From NCBI GenBank assembly GCA_016703745.1, contig JADJBK010000006.1, forward strand, positions 2,170,001 to 2,234,000: a stretch of DNA of 64,000 bases, written 5' to 3'. Origin of the DNA: Nitrosomonas sp. Lineage in GTDB: Bacteria; Pseudomonadota; Gammaproteobacteria; Burkholderiales; Nitrosomonadaceae. Position 1 is the first letter of the stretch, and the number at the start of each line of letters is the position of its first letter. Shown piece by piece: positions 1 to 7,678 of this stretch. The translations under genes were made by a program, and so were the position numbers. Under the pieces are notes generated by a model. That model had not been told where the DNA came from and made no database searches. It was given only the letters and a program-made list of their open reading frames with translations.

Positions 1-52
1 TGGCGGTTTCGCGCCAGCAAACCGCCATGCCAAACAAAGCAAACAACCAGAC

Positions 53-161
53 AAAAATCCCATGTTTGGAAATGCCGTCATGAAAACCAGCATGACAGGC
101 TTCGTTCATGGTGGTTCGCTAAAGCGGAACCACCCTACAATTCATCCGCCGTACGGACGTG
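53..161 (+). repeat. Dispersed palindromic repeat, copy 1
   Basis: About 109 bp that recur, diverged and in opposite orientation, at 7508-7615. The core contains a hairpin made of GGTGGTTCGC and GCGGAACCACC (about 110-134). Both copies share AAAATCCCA at one end and ACAATTCAT near the other. The identity is unknown; it looks like a REP or MITE-like unit. A short ORF running through it is similar in both copies only because the DNA is. Confidence 0.6.
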
Positions 162-162
162 T

Positions 163-194
163 AAAAAAGCCTCGTTGCGTGAACGAGGCTTTTA
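163..194. terminator. Bidirectional terminator downstream of phoD
   Basis: A hairpin AAAAGCCTCGTT / AACGAGGCTTTT with a GCGTG-type loop and A/T runs on both sides. It lies about 35 bp beyond the ancestral end of the minus-strand phoD frame, so it probably terminated that gene. Confidence 0.75.
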
Positions 195-227
195 AAATGG
201 GCGTGTCAGATAATTTGCTGCGGGGGG

Positions 228-1793
228 TTATAAGGGCAGCATTGTTTTTTCAAAAAGAATTGTTCCACTGACATCAATTAGCTTGACGGTCAGCGCGGCA
301 TCCTAGGAAATTTCAACCAGACCGAATGATTGCAAATGCGGTGGCGGAGAATTTTGCCCAATGCCTTCGGTGCTCGGAGCGCGCAAATATTCATACTGCG
401 GACCGAAGCTTGCATCGAGATTACCCGCCCCAAAAGCGCCGGCATGAATCGGGCCGATGACAAATTCCCAGAACGGAGTGAAATTCTTGAATGTTGCCAA
501 TGCAGGGTCATACGAGATGGCGGCGGTAAAATGCACATCGCTGGTCAGAAAAACAACATTTTTGATCTGATGATCCTTGATAAACTCCAGGATTTCAGCG
601 AGTTGAACTTCACGGCCCAGCACGGCCGGATCATCCTGCCCCCAGGCATCGCGATCATCGATGCCACCGGTTACAATACTGAGCGGATCATGCGTGGAAA
701 TGATTTTCCAGGTTGCGCAGGATGTTTTTAAAGCTTTTTTCAGCCAGGCCAACTGTTTCCGCCCCAGCATTTCGATTCCGTCAGGATTGGAATTGTCTGG
801 ATTCGCGTCGCGGAAGCTGCGTTCATCCAGTAAAAACAATTCCATATGTTTGCCATGTTGCACGCTTTTATATAATTTTCCGCGTTCGATAGGATTATAT
901 TCATATAAAGCCTGGCGCGCATTGACTGCCAGCACATCCGCGCTGATACCAAAATAAGGCGCGCCTGCGGGCATGATTTCACCCGGATACCAATTATTGG
1001 TTACTTCATGATCGTCCCATTGAACGTAGACGGGGGTTTTAGCAAGAAAGCGCGTCATTTTTTCGTCCCCCAGATTGTATTTTCAATTTGCGCGGAAATC
1101 GTCCAGGGAGACAGCGACAAAATCCTTTGCTGGCTCATTTTTCCAGGCGCCGCCACCAACGTCAGCGGGAATTTCCTTGCTTGGCGGGATCGGTGCATCC
1201 GCATAAATCATATCACCCTGAAACAGCGCAAAATCAGGATTCAGTTTGGACATGGAATCAAAAATGACATAACCGCCTTTGATCAGATCCCCGTCGGCGT
1301 GGATCACTTCAAGATCGGGATTGCGTCCCCAGCCCTGGCCGGCCAGATCCGCGACCCAGACAAACCGTACGGGATCGGCGCTATCCCTGTTGCTTGCTGT
1401 TTTAAACACAGACGTGCTTGCAGAAACCATCGAACGTGGATTTTTTTTCAGCGATTTGCATTCTGCCTGATAGTAATAGTGCGATCCAGATTTCAAGCCT
1501 TTAAATACGAGCGAGCCTGTATAGTCTTTCCGCTCAGTTACGCGAAGCGATTTTTTTCTGACTATACCGTTATGCTTGGCTGCGTCAATTAGATTTTTGT
1601 CCGTGGCCAGCGTAAATGTCAAAAGTGCATCCTGTTCAAAATTGCAGCGCCCCCAAAGTACGGCGCTGTCATGCGTGACGTCGCCTGATTGAATATAGAC
1701 ACTATCATCTGAAGCAATTAAGTGGGTCGGCAGAATCGACGTAACCACAAAAATACTCGATGCAAATAACCGTTTTACAGTACTTGATTTCAT
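228..1793 (-). pseudogene. phoD: PhoD-family alkaline phosphatase, broken by two in-frame stops
   Basis: The reading frame encodes a secreted PhoD-like phosphodiesterase/alkaline phosphatase that would be about 521 aa, normal for the family. The start is the ATG at 1793, preceded by AGGAGGAGCAAG; the N-terminus (MKSSTVKRLFASS...) is a Sec-type signal peptide. Metal and active-site motifs are intact: VQWDDHEVTNNW, LLDERSFRDAN, STHDPLSIV, TSDVHFTAA. A TGA at 1083-1085 interrupts the frame (FRAN*KYNLGDEK), and a TAG at 303-305 interrupts it near the end (LVEIS*DAALTVKLIDVSG). The same frame then runs to TAA at 228-230. There is no frameshift or deletion, which suggests recent decay or a sequencing problem. 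Truncated products are unlikely to be active because the first stop separates the N-terminal domain from the metal-binding core. Confidence 0.85.
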
Positions 1794-2040
1794 CTTGCTC
1801 CTCCTGGAATGTATTGCTGTTGATGAGCAAATCACGCTCGGAGAGAACACTAAAAGAAGTATGTGAAAATCTGATGTCGGTAAGATGATAGTTTTTTACG
1901 AATTGACGAAACGGCGTTATATTCAGACTGGCAGTCTTAGCGAAAGTATGTATTTTAAGGCTATGTTTGCGTTAAACGTTGAAAATACTTTTTTGTCCAA
2001 TGTCAAATAGGCTGAAACATTAAAACCGGAGAGCATAGTC

Positions 2041-2388
2041 ATGAAAACCTCTGATTTTCGGGAGTGGTTGGAAAAAATATCGCAGCTTAGCCGTGGACAA
2101 AAAGAACATGTCAGGCATTGCCTGAGCAAAGTGACGCCAAAAGCTGCGGCGGTGAAGTGGCTTGAGGATTCTTTTGAACCGATTTGCCCGGTCCGCCAAG
2201 CGGATCGATCCTATCGTTGGGGATGCCAGGCGGGGCTGCAACGTTTTTGCTGTTGCGGGTGCAAGCACACGTTCACAGCGGTATCGGGAACGCCTTTGGC
2301 CCGTCTGCGGCATAAGGAGCAATGGTTGAATTACAGCGCGGAAGCCAATAGAATGCCCCGTATCGCCTGGCTCAGTCGGGAGGGGTGA
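2041..2388 (+). pseudogene. IS1595-family transposase, N-terminal remnant
   Basis: The 115-aa ORF matches the start of IS1595-type transposases: an N-terminal helix (MKTSDFREWLEKISQLSRGQ), then a zinc-ribbon region, then the conserved TGTPLARLRH-like stretch (here SGTPLARLRHKEQWL). The first zinc knuckle is damaged (CPVR where CPxC is expected); the second (CCCGC) is retained. The frame ends before the DDE nuclease domain, so the protein cannot transpose. No terminal repeats were recognised around it. Confidence 0.7.
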
Positions 2389-2693
2389 GAGCCGGGATTG
2401 CGGCGGTGTGTGTTTGACATCGATTTTTCTCCATTTTGTGTTTTTATATTAGTAATACAATCGAGCGGGCAAAAACCGGAACCGCACATAGAAGAAAAAT
2501 TAATAAATTTTCTAACTGTTTGTTTTTAAATGATAAATAATCCGGTTTTTTAAGTAACAATGCCCTTGGCGATCCAGTGTCGAGCACTGCTCACAATTTT
2601 TCCATCCGCTTGACCGGCGATGCCGAGATGCTTTCGAGTTTTTGTGATACATTGATTACACGTATTCAATAGTTGACGTAAAGGGGATTAGAT
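2389..2693. other. Intergenic, AT-rich, nothing recognised
   Basis: About 300 bp between the IS1595 remnant and the toxin-antitoxin pair. No convincing gene, RNA or repeat is seen. The tail holds the presumed promoter region of the TA operon. Confidence 0.5.
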
Positions 2694-2921
2694 ATGGCCA
2701 CCTCAATAAGACTTTCTCCGGAAATTGAACAACGGCTTGATTATTTGGCCGGCCAAACCGGGCGTACGAAGGCATTTTATTTACGAGAAATCATCGAAAA
2801 AGGATTGACTGATATGGAAGATTATTACTTGGCCGCCGGCGTGTTGGAACGCGTTCGCAAAGGTGAAGAACGCGTATATTCATTAGATGAGGTGGAGAAC
2901 GCGCTTGGCGTGGCTGATTGA
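2694..2921 (+). CDS. RelB/CopG-type (ribbon-helix-helix) antitoxin
   Basis: A 75-aa protein. Residues 1-45 have a ribbon-helix-helix pattern: a short strand (ATSIRLSPEIEQRL) and two helices (YLAGQTGRTKAFYLREIIEKGL). This fold binds the operator of the operon and the tail (about 46-75) would wrap the toxin. The start is ATG at 2694 with GGGGATTAG upstream. It overlaps the relE-like gene downstream, the standard antitoxin-first TA arrangement. The operon is probably autoregulated. It is family level only; the exact type (RelB, DUF6290 or TraY-like) is not resolved. Confidence 0.85.
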   Translation: MATSIRLSPEIEQRLDYLAGQTGRTKAFYLREIIEKGLTDMEDYYLAAGVLERVRKGEERVYSLDEVENALGVAD

Positions 2922-3171
2922 ACTGTCAGAGACGGCGAATAAGCAACTGGCAAAACTCGATAAGACGGAAGCGAGGCGTATTACGAAATTTCTGCGAGAG
3001 CGTTTGGCTGTTACCGACAATCCACGCACTGTAGGCAAGGCTTTATCCGGTCCGCTTGGTGGTTTGTGGCGTTATCGAGTGGGTGACTATCGATTGATTT
3101 GTGACATTCAGGACGGCGTGCTGTGCGTTTTGGTATTGAAGATCGGTAATCGTCGAGAAGTTTACAAGTGA
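2905..3171 (+). CDS. RelE/ParE-family toxin
   Basis: An 88-aa RelE-like mRNA interferase/ParE superfamily protein. The pattern is typical: AWLIELSETANKQLAKLDK, the middle SGPLGGLWRYRVGDYRLICDI, and the end VLVLKIGNRREVYK. Two starts are possible: ATG at 2887, which adds MRWRTR, or TTG at 2905, which has GGTGGAG about 8 bases upstream and gives the usual RelE N-terminus. The TTG is preferred. Either start overlaps the antitoxin gene, implying translational coupling. The toxin should act on ribosome-bound mRNA in the cytoplasm when the antitoxin is degraded; that is family knowledge. Confidence 0.85.
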   Translation: MAWLIELSETANKQLAKLDKTEARRITKFLRERLAVTDNPRTVGKALSGPLGGLWRYRVGDYRLICDIQDGVLCVLVLKIGNRREVYK

Positions 3172-3262
3172 TATCGGCAGCAAGGGTAATTATACGTTTG
3201 GGTAAGTATTGCCTATCTTGTCCAAGCGACAGTTGATGTTGCTTGATCATGTGCAGGGATGA

Positions 3263-3727
3263 TCAGCGCGGCAGGACTTTAACCCAGAAAGGTAGCGGGT
3301 GTGTGAGTTTGACGGGCAGGTTGGCTTCGAGAAAGGCGAGAATTTTATCGGTGTCTTTCAGCGGGTAGGAACCGATGATCCGTAAATCGGCAATCTCAGG
3401 GTCACAGGTAATGTAGCCTGGTCGGTAACGGCTGAGTTGCAGCAAAAACTCGCTGAGCGGCAAATCGTCGGCAACGATAAAGCCTTCGGTCCAGGCTGGT
3501 TTATCCTGGCTGTGTCGGTGGATAGGCTCAATGTGATTTGAGGTAAACTGAACTTGTTGGCCGGCAAGTAGGGTTTGTTTGGCGAAAGTGGTATCGACGG
3601 GGTGGATTTCAACGGCATCTTGAAACACGGCAACCTGTGTCCGGTTTTTGTGCTGGCTAACACTGAAGCGCGTGCCGAGAGCCTGAACGCTGCCTTGCAA
3701 GGTATCGACGATAAATGGCCGTTTCAA
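3263..3727 (-). pseudogene. FecR-like anti-sigma regulator, C-terminal fragment
   Basis: A 154-aa fragment containing the periplasmic FecR domain (GSVQALGTRFSVSQ, VAVFQDAVEIHP, LLAGQQVQF) and the C-terminal secretin/TonB-short-N-like domain (DLPLSEFLLQLSRYRPGYI ... PVKLTHPLPFWVKVLPR). FecR proteins relay a TonB-receptor signal to a sigma-70 ECF factor. The N-terminal cytoplasmic part and membrane helix are missing: homology begins exactly where MITE-like unit 1 begins (3726), so insertion or deletion there removed the 5' end. No ECF sigma factor or TonB receptor gene is next to it. The TTG near 3727 lies in the repeat and is not a native start. Confidence 0.75.
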
Positions 3728-3940
3728 TTACGGTGACAGTTTACTAAATAAATATATCATATTGTCAGCATAGCTCGCTTACCTCGTATTGTAATGCCCA
3801 GTTATTCGGTTTGGAGGATTAGAGCGAAAAGTTAACAGCAATGACTGGCCGTTAGCTTTTCGATCTAATTTTTCAGACCAAATAGTCATGCTGACAATAT
3901 GGTATAACCAGTGAATTTGATAAACTGTCACCGTAATTCC
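3726..3940. mobile_element. MITE-like palindromic element, unit 1
   Basis: About 215 bp with long imperfect inverted arms. The ends are AATTACGGTGACAGTTTA and, inverted, TAAACTGTCACCGTAATT. Inner arms also pair: CATATTGTCAGCAT with ATGCTGACAATATG, and GCGAAAAGTTAAC with GTTAGCTTTTCG. The left arm contains a ribosome-site-like GGAGG followed by an ATG that stops after a few codons. No complete protein is encoded, so it is non-autonomous. Confidence 0.7.
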
Positions 3941-3960
3941 ACCGTAATTCATGTCAAAAT

Positions 3961-3982
3961 TATGATCTATATATAGATCATA
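3961..3982. repeat. Perfect 22-bp palindrome
   Basis: TATGATCTATA followed directly by its reverse complement TATAGATCATA, located between MITE-like units 1 and 2. It could be a cruciform, an operator, or an insertion hot spot; nothing in the sequence decides. Confidence 0.6.
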
Positions 3983-4005
3983 AAATATTTTAATGCAATT
4001 ACGGG

Positions 4006-4217
4006 TAATTACGGTGACAGTTTACTGAATAAACTAATTGTGCCATATCGACAATATGACTCGCTTACCTCGTATTGCGATGCCCGGCTATTTAGTTCAG
4101 AGGATTAGATCGAAAAGTTAACGGCAATGGCTGGTCGTGAACTTAAGGCGAAGAAACGCGACCCCAAAAAAAGTAAAGGGCGGGAGTTAAGTATATTTAG
4201 TAAACTGTCACCGTAAT
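4006..4217. mobile_element. MITE-like element, unit 2, with a transposon ORF start
   Basis: About 212 bp with the same ends as unit 1 (AATTACGGTGACAGTTTACT and AGTAAACTGTCACCGTAAT). Its left 130 bp are homologous to the left arm of unit 1. An ATG at 4126, behind GAGGATTAG, opens a 29-codon frame (MAGRELKAKKRDPKKSKGRE...) that runs out in the right end. It therefore looks like an internal-deletion derivative of a larger element whose gene began MAGREL. The parent family was not recognised. Confidence 0.65.
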
Positions 4218-4363
4218 CCCCGCAGCCGCGACAGAGCTTCGCAGATGGGTCTATGGAGGCGGGAAAGTGCTGCCTGGACTCGTAGCGAGGCGAGAAGTTG
4301 AGGCCGCCCTCCTGATCGCCAGATAGGTCAACGTCTAGTTCCAGAAGCAAACCCACAGGAGAT

Positions 4364-5368
4364 TCATGGATTGTTCCAGCAACCAGGGCTCCGAGAATCA
4401 AAAAATGTCAGAACGGTATCTGGCAAGGACTGGCCAGCGGCTTTGAGCACCTGATGGCAGAACGCCTGCTGATCTCCGTCTGGTTGTCCAGTAAACACCG
4501 AAACTGCCATTCGCTTCGGCGGATTCGCCGAGATGGCATTGAGCACATGCTGGTCCCGTTCGTCGAAACTCCAGCCATACACGACCAGGTTCTCGCCGAG
4601 CTCAGGTAGCACCTCCTCATACACGTTCGTCAGGTAGTGACTCCGACGAATGGAGGCGACCTTCTCCTTACTCGTGCCCTCGCTAACAAAAACCGGCACA
4701 TAGTGTCCGGACGACCATCGGTGCGTAATCGTCTCAAGTAAGTCACCTGCAGCGACAGCAATCTTTGTTTCATCGCCAATGTAGTCGCGCGCCACCGACA
4801 AGCTGCCGTGAGGATAAAACACCAAAGTGGCGCCCGTAGCGGGGGGAAGCGGCCTGCGCAGATACCCCCAATCCGTCTGAAACTCACTGTGATGGAAGGC
4901 ATCTTTGAACCAGCTGCCGTTTGCTGCATTGAACAGCAGCATGGCCCAGTAGAGAGTAAGGTCGTAGTTCAAACTGACGACGGTAGGGAACGAGCTTGCG
5001 AAGGTACCCGCCCTTTGCAGGTCCGCTGCGACATCGGCATGAACCGGATGTACGCTGTGCACAGCTTGGATCAATGCTGTGCGCACTTCCGCGTAGGCTG
5101 CAGAAATGTCGGCCGACGGAGTTCCCAAGGCCACGTTGACGTGTTCGGCATACCAGCACGCGAGCAGCACATGCTCGAAGTCCGTTGTTCCGAGCTTCGC
5201 GAAAATCGGCGCGGTGGTTGCGAGCAACCCTTTTGCGTCCGCAACGCTGTGGAGTGTTGGGTATGCAAACTCATTGTGTATGGCGATGCTTGCCCCATTG
5301 CCTAGCAGCAAGGTTTGCCAATTGGCATCACGAAGACTTGCCCATACGTCGATCTTGATCTTTTCCAT
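4364..5368 (-). CDS. DUF4917 family protein (SIR2-like fold)
   Basis: A 334-aa cytoplasmic protein with the hallmarks of DUF4917: N-terminal NWQTLLLGNGASIAIH, a central VVSLNYDLTLYWAM, YPHGSLSVARD, a GWSFDERDQHVLNAI block and the C-terminal FFDSRSPGCW. The GNGAS and NYD motifs resemble those of SIR2-like NAD-binding proteins, a clan widely used in anti-phage systems. The biochemical role of DUF4917 itself is not established. The ATG at 5368 gives MEKIKIDVWASL. The gene lies between MITE-like units 2 and 3 and its DNA appears more GC-rich than the surrounding genes, consistent with horizontal acquisition. No obvious partner gene remains beside it. Confidence 0.8.
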   Translation of the reverse strand: MEKIKIDVWASLRDANWQTLLLGNGASIAIHNEFAYPTLHSVADAKGLLATTAPIFAKLGTTDFEHVLLACWYAEHVNVALGTPSADISAAYAEVRTALIQAVHSVHPVHADVAADLQRAGTFASSFPTVVSLNYDLTLYWAMLLFNAANGSWFKDAFHHSEFQTDWGYLRRPLPPATGATLVFYPHGSLSVARDYIGDETKIAVAAGDLLETITHRWSSGHYVPVFVSEGTSKEKVASIRRSHYLTNVYEEVLPELGENLVVYGWSFDERDQHVLNAISANPPKRMAVSVFTGQPDGDQQAFCHQVLKAAGQSLPDTVLTFFDSRSPGCWNNP

Positions 5369-5433
5369 GAATGCCTACATGCCAAATCTACGAGATTCAC
5401 CTGGCGCTGATGGATCGTCCAACGTTGTGCGAA

Positions 5434-5536
5434 CTACGCGCGAAAGATGTCCACCTTGGTTTCAAGGCACTTGCGCAGGGTCAAGTCGTTGGCCCCCACC
5501 TCAAACCACCCACCAGGCTTCTGGTAAAAATCTAAG
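5434..5536 (-). pseudogene. C-terminal fragment of an unidentified gene
   Basis: A minus-strand frame encodes about 33 residues (LDFYQKPGGWFEVGAND then LTLRKCLETKVDIFRA) ending at TAG 5434-5436. It is cut upstream by MITE-like unit 3. It looks like a coding remnant of the gene that once preceded the DUF4917 gene in the same orientation, possibly its operon partner. The family was not recognised. Confidence 0.4.
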
Positions 5537-5623
5537 ATTACGGTGACAGTTTACTAAATATACCGATTATGCAACATTGCCAGCATGGCATAGTTAGTGT
5601 ATTTGGTAAACTGTCACCGTAAT
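5537..5623. mobile_element. MITE-like element, unit 3 (short)
   Basis: About 87 bp bounded by TTACGGTGACAGTTTACTAA and, inverted, TTGGTAAACTGTCACCGTAA. These are the same terminal repeats as units 1 and 2 but enclose only about 45 bp of unrelated spacer. Confidence 0.65.
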
Positions 5624-5683
5624 TCGTAATTCGTAATTCGTAATTCGTAATTCGTAATTCCGTAATTCTAATTCGTAATTCGA
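5617..5683. repeat. Short tandem repeat (GTAATTC)n
   Basis: About eight or nine tandem, slightly imperfect copies of the heptamer GTAATTC. They grow directly out of the last bases of MITE-like unit 3 (CACCGTAATTC). Likely slippage expansion of the element's terminus; no coding role. Confidence 0.8.
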
Positions 5684-6101
5684 CACACGCCGCATCCTGC
5701 CTCAGCCAGACAAACCGCCCCTGATGCAGGCGGCGCTGACATAACCACACCCCCGTGCCATCCCACAGCAAGACCTTGATGCGATTGCCCGCGCGATTGC
5801 AGAATATGAACGCCGAACCCGCGCAGGGCGGGTGACTCAATACCTGCTGCACAATCATCGATAAGCCATCCATGTCGCGACGCATATCCACCGAATCGAC
5901 CGCCAGCCAGATCTTACCCGCGTGCGCAATCAACCCCCGCGCCCGGCAATAGGCCGCCTGCGACAAACCGCTCGCCTGCCAGTTGCTGATATGCTTTTGC
6001 TTGTCATCCTGTAATGCCATGGCTTATCCTCCTGTAAGGTAATGCAGAGGAGAATAATCCAGAAAATTGTGATTGCGTAGATGGGAGCGTTGGACGGTTA
6101 C
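5684..6101 (-). pseudogene. IS66-family remnant: TnpA start fused to TnpB
   Basis: On the minus strand the left end (GTAACCGTCCAACGCTCCCA, 6101 downward) is followed by an ORF from ATG 6020. Its first 30 or so residues are IS66 TnpA (HISNWQASGLSQAAYCRARG). It then passes in frame into TnpB/Orf2 (IWLAVDSVDMRRDMDG, FCNRAGNRIKVLLWDGTGVW, RRLHQGRFVW). The C-terminal part reads into the heptamer repeat. TnpC (DDE transposase) is absent, so this is an internal-deletion remnant. Its left end is the same as that of the IS66 derivative at 35384-35920. Confidence 0.75.
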
Positions 6102-6161
6102 AATTGTCGTCTAATAGTTGCGCTTATTATTAACGACCCCTTGGTTTCTATCACTCCAAGA

Positions 6162-6785
6162 TTAACTCAGTACACTGACATCATCCCAGGAAATCTGATG
6201 GAAATGCACGCCAACCAAGGTGATAGAGGCGCCAGAGCCAAAATCCACAACAAAATTGCTATCTTCCTGGCGAATTTCATGAATAAGCCTAGCCAGATGA
6301 TCTCTTGAAGTTAAGCCCAGTCCTGTATCGAATACCAGATCATCATCACTGGAGATAAAATCCCCAATTCGCAGATGATTTGCCTCACGAATTACAAAAT
6401 CATCAGATCCTTTTCCGCCATGGGAATCTTCACCGCCACGAACGGCGATGAGATCATTGCCATCGGTTGGTAAGTACTTGAGATCATCTTTTAATACGAA
6501 GCGACTACCAATCCATTGTTCGGAAATTCGGTTATACACCCCGTCATTATCGGCATCAGCATAACGTATAATTTCTGTTCCCAATGGCTTCAATTCACGA
6601 TGTTCCACTACACCATTCGCGCCAACTGTGTATATATCGTCTGCATCAATTGATTTCGATCGGTACGAACCCTCTTTAAATTCGAGAACATGAGTAACTA
6701 CGCCATTACTGATAGTAAATTTGAATTGTTTGTGGCTCCCTGATTGAGGGGAATCATCATTAAAATCATCGCTTCCTGAACTCAT
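6162..6785 (-). CDS. RTX-like calcium-binding C-terminal domain protein
   Basis: A 207-aa, acidic, Asp/Gly-rich protein. The middle has hemolysin-type nonapeptide-like sequence (GNDLIAVRGGEDSHGGKGSDDF). The end resembles the C-terminal beta-roll cap of serralysin/RTX proteins (LRIGDFISSDDDLVFDTG and ASITLVGV). There is no N-terminal signal peptide, as expected for type I secreted proteins whose signal is C-terminal. A calcium-binding-like DADNDGVYN stretch lies near residue 77. The start at 6785 has AGGAG upstream. No ABC exporter or fusion protein lies nearby. It has too few repeats for a classic toxin, so its role is unknown. Confidence 0.65.
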   Translation of the reverse strand: MSSGSDDFNDDSPQSGSHKQFKFTISNGVVTHVLEFKEGSYRSKSIDADDIYTVGANGVVEHRELKPLGTEIIRYADADNDGVYNRISEQWIGSRFVLKDDLKYLPTDGNDLIAVRGGEDSHGGKGSDDFVIREANHLRIGDFISSDDDLVFDTGLGLTSRDHLARLIHEIRQEDSNFVVDFGSGASITLVGVHFHQISWDDVSVLS

Positions 6786-7199
6786 TTTTTTCTCCTGATT
6801 AATTATTTAAACCCATTTAGATTACAACATGCCAAGATAAATAATGATGCAAGCATCTGATATGTGGCAACACTTTTTGCATATTACTTAACAATTTTTT
6901 TCTTGCACACCGTTCATTCCTGCAAAACAAAGAAAGGTTCAAATCTTTTGTTATGGCTCCTGATCGGCTATCTGGCTGATCACAACTGGATATATAGTGT
7001 CTGTCAGAAAACCATTTCTAAAATTTAAAAATAACAAGTTGCATCTGGTTTCAGTAAGAAAGATTGCGGATATTTTGAACCAAATCAACATTAATAGCCT
7101 GTTATCAGAAGATAAAATCTTCAAATTTCGATCATGGTCTGAAAAAATATGCACCTTCAAAAACGAATTTTATTCGAAGGAATCCTCATGCGGGTCCTC
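6786..7199. other. Intergenic, no gene seen
   Basis: About 410 bp of AT-rich sequence between the RTX-like gene and an ISNCY remnant. Short ORFs here have no recognisable content or ribosome sites. The first 40-100 bp presumably hold the RTX-like promoter. Confidence 0.5.
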
Positions 7200-7400
7200 C
7201 GAAATGCCCAGATGACTGATCACCTTCATGAATTGGTCAACCAGCATCGAACCCTGCGACAACCGCTACCGAACACCGGGTCATTCAGGGCAAACCCATC
7301 CCGCACGAAGAAAAAGTATTTTCTATTTTTGAACCGCACACTGAATGGACCAGAAAAGGTAAAACTGCTGTGTCGGTTGAATTGGGTGCCAGTCAAAGTC
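7200..7400 (+). pseudogene. ISNCY-type transposase remnant
   Basis: From 7280 the frame VIQGKPIPHEEKVFSIFEPH continues as TEWTRKGKTAVSVELGAS. This matches the conserved block around the catalytic domain of ISNCY-type transposases (the EEK and EPHTEW...KGK pattern). A slightly different frame before it carries HELVNQHRTLRQ. Flanking transposase sequence and terminal repeats are missing. Confidence 0.55.
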
Positions 7401-7507
7401 CGCGTAGGGCGATAACCTGTATTCCCATCAGGTTTTTGCCAAACACAAACAGAGGTTCAAATAAATAATCGAGTACGATAAAATAAGAATGGGTGAAAAC
7501 AATCATG

Positions 7508-7615
7508 CCCACGTCTGTAGGGCGTATGAATTGTAGAGTGGTTCTGCTTTAGTGAGCCATCATGAACGAATCCTGCTATGCTGATTTTCATGGTGACATT
7601 TCTAAACGTGGGATT
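7508..7615 (-). repeat. Dispersed palindromic repeat, copy 2
   Basis: The reverse complement aligns over its whole length with the unit at 53-161, including AAAATCCCA, a hairpin region around AGCAGAACCACT and ACAATTCAT. The two inverted copies bracket the 7.4-kb accessory segment on the left of the window. Confidence 0.6.
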
Positions 7616-7678
7616 TTTGTTTGGGAATTTTTCTTTATATTCTGAAGAGGAAGAGTACCAACTTGCCAAGTATGCGTT

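Noticed and set aside
62..271. Short plus-strand ORF at the left edge
   Set aside because: It runs through a dispersed hairpin repeat and a terminator, and its likeness to another ORF near 7.5 kb reflects DNA repeat identity, not a gene.
1083..1085. TGA in phoD as a selenocysteine codon
   Set aside because: No conserved Cys/Sec is expected at this position, no SECIS-like hairpin was seen just after it, and a second, different stop (TAG) interrupts the same gene.
3961..3982. Palindrome as an origin or dimer resolution site
   Set aside because: No DnaA boxes, iterons or recombinase genes nearby; it is only 22 bp in MITE-rich DNA.
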